Shown: piece after piece, positions 1 to 9,279 of the stretch | Numbering within the stretch: the first letter of the stretch is position 1 | Layout of the letters: each line of letters begins with the position of its first letter | Origin: Akkermansia sp. | Lineage (GTDB): Bacteria > Verrucomicrobiota > Verrucomicrobiia > Verrucomicrobiales > Akkermansiaceae | Length of the DNA: 64,000 bases | Direction of reading: 5' to 3' | Assembly: GCA_017398355.1 (NCBI GenBank) | Contig: JAFQGD010000067.1 | Span: forward strand, 21,185 to 85,184 | Program-made: the position numbers and the translations under genes | The notes under the pieces: generated by a model | The model's database searches: none | What the model was told of the DNA's origin: nothing | Seen by the model: only the letters and a program-made list of their open reading frames with translations

Positions 1-426
1 CAGGTGGTGGATGCTAGCGATCGTGAGGCTTTGCGTCATTATGAGACAACGTGTGAGGTGCTGGCAGAATTGGGTGCAGCAGATAAGCCCATGATTGTGC
101 TGTGGAATAAGACTGATTTGCTCCCGGAAGAAACGCGCCAATCCACCTTGGATGCTTTGGCTGCCAAGGTGGATTGCCCCAGCGTGAATGTGAGTGTGCT
201 GGAAGGAATAGGTATAGAAAAATTGCTCTCCGGGTGTGTGGAAATGTTGTCTCACCGAGTAACAACGGCGCGATATAGGATACCTCTGTCGGAGAGCCGG
301 ATTATTGCTATTATGCACCGCGATGGTAAGGTCTTGGCTACTGAATATGAAGGCAACGATGCGTTGGTGGATGCCATTTTACCGCGAGAGTTTGCTGCAA
401 GATTGGAACAATATCTCATCAAGTAA
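1..426 (+). CDS. hflX: GTPase HflX, C-terminal part (5' end outside window)
   Basis: The reading frame is open from base 1, so the gene begins before the window and only the last 141 codons are seen. The fragment begins inside the G domain: VVDASD is the strand after switch II, and NKTD near residue 35 is the G4 guanine-specificity motif (NKxD). The remaining 75 residues match the short C-terminal domain of HflX-type GTPases. HflX binds ribosomes and splits stalled or heat-damaged 70S particles (family knowledge). It is followed after 3 bp by a lipoprotein transpeptidase gene, so the two may be co-transcribed. Other Era/Obg-class GTPases are possible because G1-G3 are not visible, but the short C-terminal tail fits HflX best. 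Confidence 0.8.
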   Translation, partial: QVVDASDREALRHYETTCEVLAELGAADKPMIVLWNKTDLLPEETRQSTLDALAAKVDCPSVNVSVLEGIGIEKLLSGCVEMLSHRVTTARYRIPLSESRIIAIMHRDGKVLATEYEGNDALVDAILPREFAARLEQYLIK

Positions 427-429
427 ATT

Positions 430-1062
430 ATGAAACAACTCTTTTGTTTATTAACGTCTCTTCTCTTGTGCGTAGCATGTTCTCAACCTACCCAAGAGGA
501 GATGATACGCACGGGGGAGCAGATGGATGCCGCTGCTCGCAATAAGCGAGTTTCGCGTACGTTCGAGGAGTTCATTGCCAGCCCCCAATATCGCATGAGC
601 CGCGATATATGGCGCGGTGCTGCCATCCAACAATACAGCCCGAGAAATACGCGAGTGGAAATCCTGCTGGATCAGCAGCGCGGACGCCTCTACATAAACA
701 ACCAGATAGCCATGGATTTCCCGGCATGCACGGGAAAGGGCGGGGCATACGAAACCCCGAGGGGGCGTTTCCGCATCTCTGAAAAGAAACTGGAGCATCG
801 CTCTTCCTTATATGGCTCATACGTGAATGCTGCCGGTGCTGTGGTGAAGGGCGGGGTGCGTTCATCCGATGCGGCTCCTGCCGGTTCTCATTTCCAGGGT
901 ACAAAAATGCCTTACTGGATGCGTTTTAACGGAGCTATTGGCATGCATACGGGGACTGTTTTGCGAGAAGGCGCTTCCCATGGCTGTGTGCGAATCCCCC
1001 CGGAGGCTTGCAGCATCATCTATGCTAAAACGGCTGTCGGTACGCCCGTTATTGTGAAGTAA
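430..1062 (+). CDS. YkuD-family L,D-transpeptidase lipoprotein
   Basis: A 210-residue protein with a lipoprotein signal peptide: a short hydrophobic stretch ends in the lipobox CVAC|S at residues 14-18. The C-terminal half is a YkuD catalytic domain. It carries IGMHTG with its conserved His near residue 175 and the active-site motif ASHGCVRI around residues 184-191, with the Cys as nucleophile. This family cuts tetrapeptide stems in peptidoglycan and makes 3-3 cross-links or attaches proteins. The lipid anchor would place it at the inner or outer membrane facing the periplasm. The start is 3 bp after the hflX stop and no Shine-Dalgarno sequence is seen. The exact substrate cannot be read from the sequence. 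Confidence 0.88.
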   Translation: MKQLFCLLTSLLLCVACSQPTQEEMIRTGEQMDAAARNKRVSRTFEEFIASPQYRMSRDIWRGAAIQQYSPRNTRVEILLDQQRGRLYINNQIAMDFPACTGKGGAYETPRGRFRISEKKLEHRSSLYGSYVNAAGAVVKGGVRSSDAAPAGSHFQGTKMPYWMRFNGAIGMHTGTVLREGASHGCVRIPPEACSIIYAKTAVGTPVIVK

Positions 1063-1082
1063 GATTTCATCTGCATGATGCC

Positions 1083-2651
1083 ATGATTTCTCGCCTATCC
1101 TCTGCTTCTGTGGTCGGCATCGATGGCCTTGAAGTATCTGTTGAGGTGGACGCTCGTCAGGTAAAGGAGGCCGGGCGTATCGTCGTGGTTGGTTTGCCTG
1201 ATGCTGCAGTGAAAGAGAGTATTCAGCGCGTTACGTCTGCTCTGAGTAACAGTAATTTCTTTCGCCCCGGTGAAATGATTGTAACGGTGAATCTGGCACC
1301 GGCCGATGTAAAAAAACAGGGGCCGGGCTTTGATTTGCCTATTGCGTTGGGGTTAGAAGTCGCTATTCAACAAAACCATGAGGATATTCCGAAACTACAT
1401 AAACGGCGTATACCTATCGGGTTGGAGGATTGGTGCATTGTGGGCGAGTTGGCACTGGATGGTCAGGTGCGCGGGGTGCGTGGTATATTGCCACAAGCTG
1501 TGGCAGCGCGAGATGCCGGGCGCAAATACCTGATGGTATCTGCAGAGAATGCAGATGAGGCGGCTGTGGTGAAAGGGATTGATGTTTACCCTGTAAAAAC
1601 GCTCCATGAGGCGTGGATGGTTCTTTCCGAACGGTCGGCGTTCACTCCCTATCAGCCGCCGAATGTGATGGCGGAGTCTGAGTTTGCGCTGGATTTTGAT
1701 GAAATCAAGGGGCAAAGCTATGCTCGCCGTGCCATGGAAATTGCTGCGGCCGGTGGTCATAATATCCTGCTGAGTGGCAGCCCCGGTAGTGGCAAGAGTA
1801 TGTTGGCCTCTCGTTTGCCTACAATTTTGCCACCGCTGACGCATGAGGAATCTCTTACCACCAGTAAAATCCACTCTGTTTGCGGACTATTACCCGGGGG
1901 CAGAGGCCTCCTCCGCACGCGCCCCTACCGCGCCCCGCACCACACCATTTCCGATGTGGGGTTGATGGGGGGTGGGTCTAATATCACTCCGGGGGAAATA
2001 TCACTGGCACACAATGGAGTCCTCTTTTTGGATGAATTGCCGGAGTTTAATCGCCGGACTCTTGAAACTCTGCGCCAACCCTTAGAGAGCGGGGCTGTGA
2101 CAATATCCCGAGCAGCCGGTAGCATGGATTTTCCCTGTGATTTCATGTTGGTTGCGGCGATGAATCCATGCCCCTGCGGTTATCTGGGCGACCCGCGACA
2201 TGCCTGCAAGTGCTCTCCTGCAGAGGTTGCGCGTTATCGTCGCAAGATTTCCGGGCCCTTGCTGGATCGCTTTGACATGGTGATAGATGTGCCCCCCGTG
2301 GCTCCGTCACATTTGCTCTCAAAGCCGGATGGCGAGAGCAGCGCCAACATTCGCGCTCGCGTTGTTGCTGCCCGCCAGCGCCAGTTGCAACGCTATGCCG
2401 GAACAGGAATCCTCTGCAATGCACGCTTGTCCGGAAAGGCATTGCGCAAGTATTGCCCCCTCTCCCCCAATCAACAATCTTTACTGCTCTCTGCCGTGGA
2501 ACAGTTGGGACTTTCTGCTCGTGCTTTTGACCGTATTTTGCGCGTGGCTCGCACCATTGCAGATTTGGCAAATCGGGACCTGCCAACAGATGATGATATC
2601 TACGAGGCTATCCAATTTCGCCAGTTCGAAAGCTCCCTGCGCGCTCTCTAA
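1083..2651 (+). CDS. YifB/ComM-type Mg-chelatase-like AAA+ ATPase
   Basis: 522 residues, the usual family length. The N-terminal 190 residues are the Lon-protease-like fold typical of YifB (SASVVGIDGLEV, then LPDAAVKES). A ChlI-like AAA+ module follows, with Walker A GSPGSGKS near residue 230 and Walker B LFLDELPEF near 313. The family signature MNPCPCGYLGD and the C-terminal lid domain come after. In Gram-negative bacteria the family member ComM is a hexameric helicase that promotes branch migration during natural transformation; its role here is inferred from that. The first codons MISRLSSASVVGIDG align with the usual ComM start, supporting the ATG at 1083. The gene is probably read with the two genes before it. 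Confidence 0.9.
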   Translation: MISRLSSASVVGIDGLEVSVEVDARQVKEAGRIVVVGLPDAAVKESIQRVTSALSNSNFFRPGEMIVTVNLAPADVKKQGPGFDLPIALGLEVAIQQNHEDIPKLHKRRIPIGLEDWCIVGELALDGQVRGVRGILPQAVAARDAGRKYLMVSAENADEAAVVKGIDVYPVKTLHEAWMVLSERSAFTPYQPPNVMAESEFALDFDEIKGQSYARRAMEIAAAGGHNILLSGSPGSGKSMLASRLPTILPPLTHEESLTTSKIHSVCGLLPGGRGLLRTRPYRAPHHTISDVGLMGGGSNITPGEISLAHNGVLFLDELPEFNRRTLETLRQPLESGAVTISRAAGSMDFPCDFMLVAAMNPCPCGYLGDPRHACKCSPAEVARYRRKISGPLLDRFDMVIDVPPVAPSHLLSKPDGESSANIRARVVAARQRQLQRYAGTGILCNARLSGKALRKYCPLSPNQQSLLLSAVEQLGLSARAFDRILRVARTIADLANRDLPTDDDIYEAIQFRQFESSLRAL

Positions 2652-2694
2652 AGAAAAAAATGCGCAAACTGGCACAAAATTGACAAAATTCGTG

Positions 2695-2723
2695 TTGCAA
2701 GTCGGTGCCTCTCGTGCTATTTT
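2695..2723 (+). promoter_or_regulatory. sigma70-like promoter of pckG
   Basis: TTGCAA at 2695-2700, a 17 bp spacer, then TATTTT at 2718-2723. The -10 box ends 9 bp before the pckG ATG, so the transcript would begin within a few bases of the start codon. TTGACA at 2680-2685 is a better -35 hexamer but has no -10 box at the right distance. Confidence 0.5.
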
Positions 2724-2732
2724 ATTGGCACC

Positions 2733-4577
2733 ATGATTACAGGTACTACACACAAGAAGGCTGCCGAGTGGGTGGAGCAAATCCGCCAGCTCTGCAAACC
2801 CGATTCCGTCTACTGGTGCGACGGTTCCGAGGAAGAGAACACCAAGCTGTGCGACATGCTTGTGGAAAAAGGCACCTACATTCGCCTTAACCCCGAGAAG
2901 CGCCCCGGTTGCTTCTTGGCTCGTTCTACTCCTTCTGACGTGGCCCGCGTAGAGGAACGTACGTTCATCTGCTCCAAGAAGCAGGAAGATGCCGGTCCTA
3001 CCAACAACTGGAAGTCCCCGGCTGAGATGCGCGCCATCCTCAATCCCTTCCTTGATGGTTCCATGAAGGGCCGTACCATGTACGTGATTCCTTTCTGCAT
3101 GGGCCCCCTTGATTCTCCCCTTGCCAAGATTGGCATTGAAATTACCGACTCCGCTTACGTTGTCACCAACATGCGCATCATGACCATCATGGGCGAGAAG
3201 GTGCTCAAGCGCCTTGAAGATGAGGTGAATGGCGGCGGTAATCCCAAGCGTGACGGCTACGGCGATTTCGTGCCCTGCCTCCACACCGTGGGTGCTCCCC
3301 TTGAACCCGGTCAGGAAGATGTGACCTGGCCCTGCAACAACGAAGAGAAGTATATCTGCCACTTCCCTGAGACCGGTGAAATCATCTCTTACGGTTCCGG
3401 TTACGGTGGTAACGCGCTGCTCGGCAAGAAGTGCCTTGCCTTGCGTATCGCTACCGGTATCGCTCGCAAGAACGGCTGGATGGCTGAGCACATGCTCATC
3501 CTCGGTATCACCGATCCCCAGGGTCGCAAGTCCTATGTGACCGGCGCATTCCCCTCTGCCTGCGGTAAGACCAACCTGGCCATGGTTGTGCCCCCGCCCG
3601 CACTGGCTGAAAAGGGCTGGAAGACCAGCATCATCGGTGACGATATCGCTTGGATTTGGCCTCACGAGGACGGCACTTTCCACGCTATCAACCCCGAAAA
3701 CGGATACTTCGGCGTGGCTCCCGGCACCTCCTACAAGTCCAACCCCATCGCTATGGACACCATCAAGGAGAACATCATCTTCACCAACGTGGGCTTGACC
3801 GATGACGGTGACGTATGGTGGGAAGGTATGGACGGCGAGGCTCCCGCTCACGCTATTGACTGGCAGGGCAATGACTGGACACCCGATTGCGGCCGCAAGT
3901 GCGCTCACCCCAACAGCCGCTTTACCGCTCCCGCTTCCCAGTGCCCCACGCTTGACCCCGAGTACTACAACCCCGAGGGTGTGTCCATCAGCGCATTCCT
4001 CTTCGGTGGTCGCCGCGCTACCACCATGCCGCTTGTATTCCAGTCCAAGGATTGGAACCACGGCGTGTATGTAGGTGCTACCATGGGCTCTGAGATGACC
4101 GCCGCTGCTTTCGGTCAGATCGGTCAGGTTCGCCGCGATCCGATGGCCATGAAGCCCTTCATTGGTTACAATGTGGGTGACTACTGGCAGCACTGGTTGG
4201 ATATGGGCACCAAGACTTGCGCTTGCAAGCTGCCCAAGATTTTCAACGTGAACTGGTTCCGCAAGGATGCCGAGGGCAACTTCGTATGGCCCGGCTTCGG
4301 TGATAACATGCGCGTTCTCGACTGGGTGCTTCGCCGCTGCCGCGGTGAGGTGGACGGCGTAGAGACCGCTCTTGGTATCTCCCCCACCTACGAGGAACTT
4401 GACACTGACGGCCTCAAGGGTTACGACAAGGCTGCATTCGAGACCAACATGACCATCTCCGCTTCCGAGTGGAAGGCCGAGCTCGAATCTCAGACGGAAC
4501 TCTTCAACACGGTTGGCGATAAGCTGCCCGCCGAGCTTGAAGCCCAGCGTCAGGCTCTGATTGCCAAGTTCAGCTAA
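2733..4577 (+). CDS. pckG: phosphoenolpyruvate carboxykinase, GTP-dependent
   Basis: 614 residues, full length for GTP-type PEPCK. It interconverts oxaloacetate plus GTP with PEP, CO2 and GDP. In fermentative gut bacteria it often runs in the carboxylating direction on the way to succinate or propionate (family knowledge; direction here is inference). Visible signatures are the P-loop PSACGKTN around residue 274, with the reactive Cys; DDIAWIW near residue 306; and [11 protein letters not shown] further on. The gene is strikingly rich in C-ending codons compared with its neighbours, a sign of high expression. A promoter lies directly upstream and a strong terminator follows, so it is monocistronic. 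A 570-codon open frame on the opposite strand is a by-product of this codon bias. Confidence 0.97.
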   Translation: MITGTTHKKAAEWVEQIRQLCKPDSVYWCDGSEEENTKLCDMLVEKGTYIRLNPEKRPGCFLARSTPSDVARVEERTFICSKKQEDAGPTNNWKSPAEMRAILNPFLDGSMKGRTMYVIPFCMGPLDSPLAKIGIEITDSAYVVTNMRIMTIMGEKVLKRLEDEVNGGGNPKRDGYGDFVPCLHTVGAPLEPGQEDVTWPCNNEEKYICHFPETGEIISYGSGYGGNALLGKKCLALRIATGIARKNGWMAEHMLILGITDPQGRKSYVTGAFPSACGKTNLAMVVPPPALAEKGWKTSIIGDDIAWIWPHEDGTFHAINPENGYFGVAPGTSYKSNPIAMDTIKENIIFTNVGLTDDGDVWWEGMDGEAPAHAIDWQGNDWTPDCGRKCAHPNSRFTAPASQCPTLDPEYYNPEGVSISAFLFGGRRATTMPLVFQSKDWNHGVYVGATMGSEMTAAAFGQIGQVRRDPMAMKPFIGYNVGDYWQHWLDMGTKTCACKLPKIFNVNWFRKDAEGNFVWPGFGDNMRVLDWVLRRCRGEVDGVETALGISPTYEELDTDGLKGYDKAAFETNMTISASEWKAELESQTELFNTVGDKLPAELEAQRQALIAKFS

Positions 4578-4611
4578 AGTCTTTAGGCTGCTGAATACAG
4601 CAAGTTCTTTT

Positions 4612-4652
4612 CTGCTGCCTTCTGGTATACCCCGGAAGGCAGCAGTCTTTTT
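4612..4652 (+). terminator. rho-independent terminator of pckG
   Basis: A perfect 11 bp stem (CTGCTGCCTTC at 4612-4622 with GAAGGCAGCAG at 4635-4645), a 12-base loop, then TCTTTTT. It sits 34 bp after the pckG stop. Confidence 0.92.
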
Positions 4653-4746
4653 ATCCGTAAGGAGACAAAAAACATGATGACTGCAAAAGGGGTTGCCATT
4701 GTTTGGAAGGGGGAGTAGAATGAACTGCGCGAGTGAGCATGCCTAT

Positions 4747-5820
4747 ATGAAAAAAGCTATTCATTTGATATTGTTAGGTGCAGCCTTGTTGTTTGTGTCA
4801 TGTTCCGGTCAAAAGGAGCCGACCCAGGAGCCAATTTCACCAAATGGCACACCTTTGAAACCTAATAAAGAGGGTAAAAAGGCCTCGAATCCCGGAGATA
4901 AAGGTGGGAAGCCGGAATCTACCACTGCAGAACAACCTGCCATAAGTAAATATACATATTCCGGTCCTCGCATGCCCGGTCTGAAAGTTTCCCATGTAAG
5001 TGTGCCTGGCAACTATGTGGCACTTACCTTTGATGACGGCCCCCACCCATCATTGACTCCGCGTGTGTTGGATATTCTTAACAGGCATGGTGCCAAAGCT
5101 ACATTTTTTGTTGTGGGCCGCAGTGTAGGGAAGAATAGCAGCATCCTTGCCCGTGCCGTTGCTGAGGGGCATGAAATCGGAGCTCATACATGGAGCCACA
5201 TCAAGATGACTTCGAGCGGCTCTGAACGCGTTATCAATGAAATGGACCGTACAAAGGCTGCCATACAAGCTGCAACAGGGCATGCACCAAAGGTGATGCG
5301 CCCTCCCTATGGTGCGGTTAATTCCGGCATCGTGAGCTTGATGAAGAGCCGTTATGGCATGTCTACAATTATGTGGGATGTCGATACGCGCGACTGGCAG
5401 CACCCCGGTGTATCTGTGGTGATACAGAGAGCCGTAGGTCGCGCCACTCCGGGCTCCATTATTTTGCTGCATGATATTCACGAATCCACCTTGCATGCAG
5501 TAGAAGGTATCGTGAGTGGTTTGCTGGCTCGTGGATTCCGCTTGGTCACTGTTTCCCAGCTTTTAGCACTTGGTCGTCATGCTGCTCAACAGGCTGCGGA
5601 GCCGCAATCGCAGCCCGCGGAATCGAATCAACAGCAAGCCCCGGTGCCCGAAGCGCCGATAATGCCCAATCCTGAACCCGCAACAGCTGCGCCGCAAGCG
5701 GTAACGGCTGCGACGGAGGCAACGCCAGCTCCTCAGCCGACCGCTGCCGAGAGCGCTCCTGCCCAGTCTGCGGAAACCGCCGGTGCTGCTTCCATTTCCG
5801 GAGCTTCATCTAACGAATGA
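4747..5820 (+). CDS. polysaccharide deacetylase (NodB domain) lipoprotein with Pro/Ala/Gln-rich tail
   Basis: The start at 4747 is chosen because it opens a clean lipoprotein signal, MKKAIHLILLGAALLFVSC|S. An in-frame ATG at 4693 would add 18 residues in front of it. The NodB domain covers about residues 85-270. TFDDGPHP near residue 94 supplies the catalytic Asp and a metal-binding Asp. HEIGAHTWSH supplies the two metal-binding His. RPPYGAVN, WDVDTRDW and ILLHDIHE complete the motif set. These enzymes remove N- or O-acetyl groups from peptidoglycan or other glycans using a divalent metal. The last 75 residues are low-complexity Pro, Ala, Gln and Glu, probably a wall-spanning or flexible tail. 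The protein is lipid-anchored and periplasmic or surface-facing; the substrate is unknown. Confidence 0.88.
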   Translation: MKKAIHLILLGAALLFVSCSGQKEPTQEPISPNGTPLKPNKEGKKASNPGDKGGKPESTTAEQPAISKYTYSGPRMPGLKVSHVSVPGNYVALTFDDGPHPSLTPRVLDILNRHGAKATFFVVGRSVGKNSSILARAVAEGHEIGAHTWSHIKMTSSGSERVINEMDRTKAAIQAATGHAPKVMRPPYGAVNSGIVSLMKSRYGMSTIMWDVDTRDWQHPGVSVVIQRAVGRATPGSIILLHDIHESTLHAVEGIVSGLLARGFRLVTVSQLLALGRHAAQQAAEPQSQPAESNQQQAPVPEAPIMPNPEPATAAPQAVTAATEATPAPQPTAAESAPAQSAETAGAASISGASSNE

Positions 5821-5846
5821 ATGACTGAATTACCCCCTTACTTCGC

Positions 5847-7373
5847 ATGAAAAAAAACGAAGGAACCGTGTATTTAGTGGGAGCCGGGCCCGGCGACCCT
5901 CTGCTCATGACTCTTAAAGGACGAGCTCTCATAGAACAGGCAGACTGCTTAGTGTACGATGCCTTGGCATCGGCCACCATGCTTAATTGGGCAAAACCCG
6001 GTTGCGAAAAAATCTTCGTCGGTAAGCGCGCCGGCAATCATGCCATGCCTCAAACTGAGATTAACCGGCTCCTTGTGGATTGCGCTTCCAAATATGCTTG
6101 CACTGTACGCTTGAAAGGGGGAGACCCTTACGTTTTTGGGCGGGGCGGAGAGGAAGCTTCTGCTTTGTATGATGCGGGGGTTGCATTTCAAGTTGTACCC
6201 GGCATTAGTTCTGCCATCGCCGGCCCTGCGTATGCCGGCATTCCGGTGACTCACCGAGCTCACAACACTCAATTTACTGTGTTTACAGGGCATGAAGATG
6301 CCAGCCGTGCAGAATCTTCCTTGGATATTGCAGGAATTGCAGCTGCGCGTGGTACCAAAGTGATGCTCATGGGAATGAGCCGTTTGCAGGAGACAATGCG
6401 GGCTCTTATGGATGCCGGGCAGGGGGGGGATGTACCTGCTGCTGCTGTACAATGGGCAGCTACCGGTCGCCAGCGCAAAGTAATCGCCACTGTTGCTACC
6501 CTTGCAGAAAGTGTGCAACGAGCCGGATTGAGCTCACCCGCTGTTGTGGTAATAGGTGAGGTAGTGCAAGAAGCTACCCGCTTGGATTGGTATGGGCGTT
6601 TGCCTTTGTCCGGCCGCCGTATTGTGGTAACGCGCACGCGCGAACAAGCCGGATCCCTTTCTTCTGCGCTGGAAGCATTGGGCGCTGATGTGATGGAATT
6701 ACCCACAATTCGCATTGTGCCACCGACTGATCGTAAGGATTTTGCTGCGGCCGTAGTGGATAGCCCGCATTACGACTGGCTCATCTTTTCCAGCCCTAAT
6801 GGAGTCAAACGCTTTTTCGAGGCTTTTTATTCAGTGTATGAAGACATACGAGAGCTGGGAGGCGCCCGTATAGCAGCGGTGGGACCGGGAACTGCTGCTG
6901 AATTGAAGAAGCATGGGTTGATGGTGGATGTGATGCCTCAGAAGGCTGTTGCCGAGGAATTGATTGCAGAATTCGACCGCAAGGGTGATGAATTTGGTGG
7001 CGTAGCAAACGTGACAATGCTGTGGATACACAGCGAACAAGGCCGTGATATTATCTACAAAGAACTGATGAAACGCCAGGCTATTGTGGATGAGTGTATT
7101 GCGTATAACACGGTTCCTGAAACGGAAGATCCCACCGGCGCTAGATTACGCCTCAGTGAAGAAGGGGCAGATGTTATTACTTTCACCAGCTCCAGTACGG
7201 TTCATCATTTTATGGCTATGGGGATTTCCTTGCCGGAATCGTGCAAGGTAGTCAGCATTGGCCCTGTTACCTCCGCAACCTTGCGAGAATACGGAATGAC
7301 GCCTGATGCGGAGGCCCCTCGCCACAATATCCCCAGTTTGGTTGAAACCGTGGCTCAATTGTGCAAAAAATAA
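5847..7373 (+). CDS. cobA-hemD: uroporphyrinogen-III C-methyltransferase / uroporphyrinogen-III synthase fusion
   Basis: 508 residues with two enzymes of tetrapyrrole synthesis in one chain. Residues 1-245 are a SAM-dependent uroporphyrinogen-III methyltransferase: VGAGPGDPLLMTLKG at the N-terminus, RLKGGDPYVFGRGGEE near residue 92 and VPGISSAIAGPAYAGIPVTHR near 117. Residues about 255-505 are a HemD-type synthase, which cyclises hydroxymethylbilane with inversion of ring D (GRRIVVTRTREQ, FSSPNGVKRF, FTSSSTVHHF). Such fusions are known in Firmicutes and PVC bacteria. The gene runs directly into hemA, so a haem or sirohaem branch-point operon is likely. There is no Shine-Dalgarno before the ATG. 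Confidence 0.93.
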   Translation: MKKNEGTVYLVGAGPGDPLLMTLKGRALIEQADCLVYDALASATMLNWAKPGCEKIFVGKRAGNHAMPQTEINRLLVDCASKYACTVRLKGGDPYVFGRGGEEASALYDAGVAFQVVPGISSAIAGPAYAGIPVTHRAHNTQFTVFTGHEDASRAESSLDIAGIAAARGTKVMLMGMSRLQETMRALMDAGQGGDVPAAAVQWAATGRQRKVIATVATLAESVQRAGLSSPAVVVIGEVVQEATRLDWYGRLPLSGRRIVVTRTREQAGSLSSALEALGADVMELPTIRIVPPTDRKDFAAAVVDSPHYDWLIFSSPNGVKRFFEAFYSVYEDIRELGGARIAAVGPGTAAELKKHGLMVDVMPQKAVAEELIAEFDRKGDEFGGVANVTMLWIHSEQGRDIIYKELMKRQAIVDECIAYNTVPETEDPTGARLRLSEEGADVITFTSSSTVHHFMAMGISLPESCKVVSIGPVTSATLREYGMTPDAEAPRHNIPSLVETVAQLCKK

Positions 7374-7381
7374 ATAATGCC

Positions 7382-8437
7382 ATGTCTTCTATGGCTTCTG
7401 ATTCAATGATGGTTTGCCTTGGGCTCAACTATAAAACGGCGCCTGTCGAAGTGCGGGAACGCTTTTCAGTGGGCAAAAATCAATTACCTGATGCTTTGCA
7501 CCGCCTGCATGCTCTGCCATCGGTAGATGAGTGTGTGCTGCTTTCCACTTGCAATCGCACAGAGGTTTATTTCTGGTCTCAGAATGCAGAGACAGCCGCG
7601 CAGCACATCCTACAATCTATCATGGGGTGCAAGGAAGTACCCCACGTATGCTTCTACCGCTATGAAGGGCGAGAGGCCCTCTCTCACATAGCTCGCGTCG
7701 CATCCGGCTTAGATTCCATGGTCATTGGGGAAACAGAAATTTTCGGCCAGCTGAAAGATGCCTACCTGGCGGCTCTAGAACTTGGCACAACAGGTAAAAT
7801 GGCAAATAGAACTTTCCAGCGTATCTTTACTTTAGGAAAAAAAGTGCGCAGTTCTACTCATATTACCTCCGGCCCCACATCAGTAGGTGCTGCTGCTGTG
7901 CAGCTCGCCGGTGAAGTATTGGGAAACTTGGCAGGAATTCGAGTCCTTGTAGTCGGAGCCGGGGAGGTTGCCCGCACAACCGCGCAGAGTTTGCGCTCTC
8001 GTGGTGCAGAGCATATTTTTGTTGCTAACCGTTCGTATGATCGTGCCGTAGAACTTGCTTCCAAAGTGGGGGGCGAGGTCATTCGCTTTTCGGAATGGAT
8101 TCCTTATTTGGAGCAGATAGACATTGTCATTGTCTCTACTTCATCTCCTGTGTACGTGGTAGCTCCTCCTGTGTTGAAGCGTGCCATGCAAGGCAGGGGA
8201 GATAGAGCACTTTTCCTGATTGACCTTTCAGTCCCCCGCAATGTGGATCCTTGCTGTGCTGCTGTGCCCGGAGTGCATTTGTATGATATTGATGATATGG
8301 AGAGCATGGCCGATGAGTCTCGCCGTGTGAGAACGGCAGAAATATCACAATGCGAGATGATTATACAGAATTGGATTGCGGAGAATGCTGACGATTTATC
8401 CTCACCCCCACTCACTCCTCAAAAAGCCTCTTTTTAA
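7382..8437 (+). CDS. hemA: glutamyl-tRNA reductase, C-terminally short
   Basis: First committed step of the C5 pathway: reduces Glu-tRNA to glutamate-1-semialdehyde with NADPH. The catalytic motif LSTCNRTEVY (nucleophile Cys), the substrate-binding GETEIFGQLKDAY, the NADPH-binding GAGEVARTTAQSL and IDLSVPRNVDP are all present. The protein ends soon after, at about 350 residues. The E. coli enzyme has 418, so the four-helix dimerisation domain is essentially absent. The start is uncertain. A GTG at 7361 overlaps cobA-hemD by 13 bp, while ATGs at 7382, 7391, 7406 and 7409 lie after its stop. I chose 7382; MVCLGLNYKTAPVEVRE must be included. Translational coupling to cobA-hemD is likely. Confidence 0.93.
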   Translation: MSSMASDSMMVCLGLNYKTAPVEVRERFSVGKNQLPDALHRLHALPSVDECVLLSTCNRTEVYFWSQNAETAAQHILQSIMGCKEVPHVCFYRYEGREALSHIARVASGLDSMVIGETEIFGQLKDAYLAALELGTTGKMANRTFQRIFTLGKKVRSSTHITSGPTSVGAAAVQLAGEVLGNLAGIRVLVVGAGEVARTTAQSLRSRGAEHIFVANRSYDRAVELASKVGGEVIRFSEWIPYLEQIDIVIVSTSSPVYVVAPPVLKRAMQGRGDRALFLIDLSVPRNVDPCCAAVPGVHLYDIDDMESMADESRRVRTAEISQCEMIIQNWIAENADDLSSPPLTPQKASF

Positions 8438-8546
8438 ATTCTTTCATAAAAATTTAATTTTTTTGTGTTTTTTTTGAACAAAACATGTTAATCTGTGTCT
8501 ACACTGTGAGGCACTAAGCCGAAGAAACTCTTAAAACAGCTTTTTT

Positions 8547-9143
8547 ATGGAAGAAAATAACACAGGTAAAGGCTCCGCTGACATGTTGAGTGAGACTGAA
8601 CTAGTTGCTCTCATGGCATCCTTGCGGTTAGAGGCCACCCCCGAGGCAAATTTTGAGGAGCGTTTCCTGTATGATTTTCATGAGCGTGTCGCTCGCGAGG
8701 CTGTGTGCCGCCCGGCTCGTAAGCTCCTGTGGGAACATATTCGCCAGTTCCTTTCCAATTTCGGTGGGCGCAAACTTGCCTATGGTGCTTCTACGCTCGG
8801 TGCCGGTGCCATAGCTTTGGGGCTCTATTCTATTCCGGAGGAGCGAGGAATCTCCAAAGTTGCGGCTGCCGGCTCTGCCATCGTGGGACAAATGGAAAAC
8901 TCGATGGCTGCTCTCAAGCCGGGTGCTGCCCAAGAGTTTACTTGCATTGCAGTAGGCGGGAATGAGAAAAAATCCTTCACGCGAGACCGCATGGCCGTAG
9001 CACAAAATAATACGACTTTTGCTTTGTTAAACCAGCCGGAATCTGATGTGCTCTACGTCTCCTCTTCCCAACCTGTCAACATGGGCCTTTCTGCCGGTAT
9101 GGATGCTGCGTTCCCCACGCTGACCACGAATTTGGCACTCTAA
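8547..9143 (+). CDS. hypothetical single-span membrane protein
   Basis: 198 residues, not recognised. The N-terminal 75 residues are charged and probably helical (FEERFLYDFHERVAREA). One hydrophobic stretch follows at about residues 79-95 (LAYGASTLGAGAIALGLYS), and then an Ala/Gly/Ser-rich polar C-terminus with no Cys pair or repeats. The layout, a cytoplasmic helical N-terminus plus one membrane span, resembles anti-sigma or scaffold-type membrane proteins. No family motif is seen, so no function is assigned. It is followed by its own terminator and preceded by a 109 bp AT-rich gap. An independent transcription unit is likely. Confidence 0.75.
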   Translation: MEENNTGKGSADMLSETELVALMASLRLEATPEANFEERFLYDFHERVAREAVCRPARKLLWEHIRQFLSNFGGRKLAYGASTLGAGAIALGLYSIPEERGISKVAAAGSAIVGQMENSMAALKPGAAQEFTCIAVGGNEKKSFTRDRMAVAQNNTTFALLNQPESDVLYVSSSQPVNMGLSAGMDAAFPTLTTNLAL

Positions 9144-9167
9144 GGCCATAATATCATCTTTTACGGT

Positions 9168-9209
9168 AAGCGAGTAGATCCTTCTTGTGGGGGCTACTCG
9201 CTTTCTTTT
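9168..9209 (+). terminator. rho-independent terminator
   Basis: A 10 bp perfect stem (AAGCGAGTAG at 9168-9177, CTACTCGCTT at 9194-9203), then TCTTTT. It ends the preceding hypothetical gene. Confidence 0.82.
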
Positions 9210-9241
9210 GGGCTTGCTGCGAATTTGAAAGAAAAGGAATG

Positions 9242-9270
9242 TTGACATAACTCTAGGAAAACAGTATAAT
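9242..9270 (+). promoter_or_regulatory. consensus sigma70 promoter, leaderless gene
   Basis: Perfect TTGACA (9242-9247), 17 bp, perfect TATAAT (9265-9270). The ATG of the next gene is at 9280, only 9 bp after the -10 box, so the predicted mRNA begins at or within about 3 bases of the start codon. Confidence 0.88.
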
Positions 9271-9279
9271 GACACTGTT

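Noticed and set aside
2481..4193. 570-codon open frame on the minus strand across pckG
   Set aside because: It is antisense to an unmistakable PEPCK. The frame stays open because pckG uses C-ending codons almost exclusively. Its product is His/Gly/Val-rich without a family.
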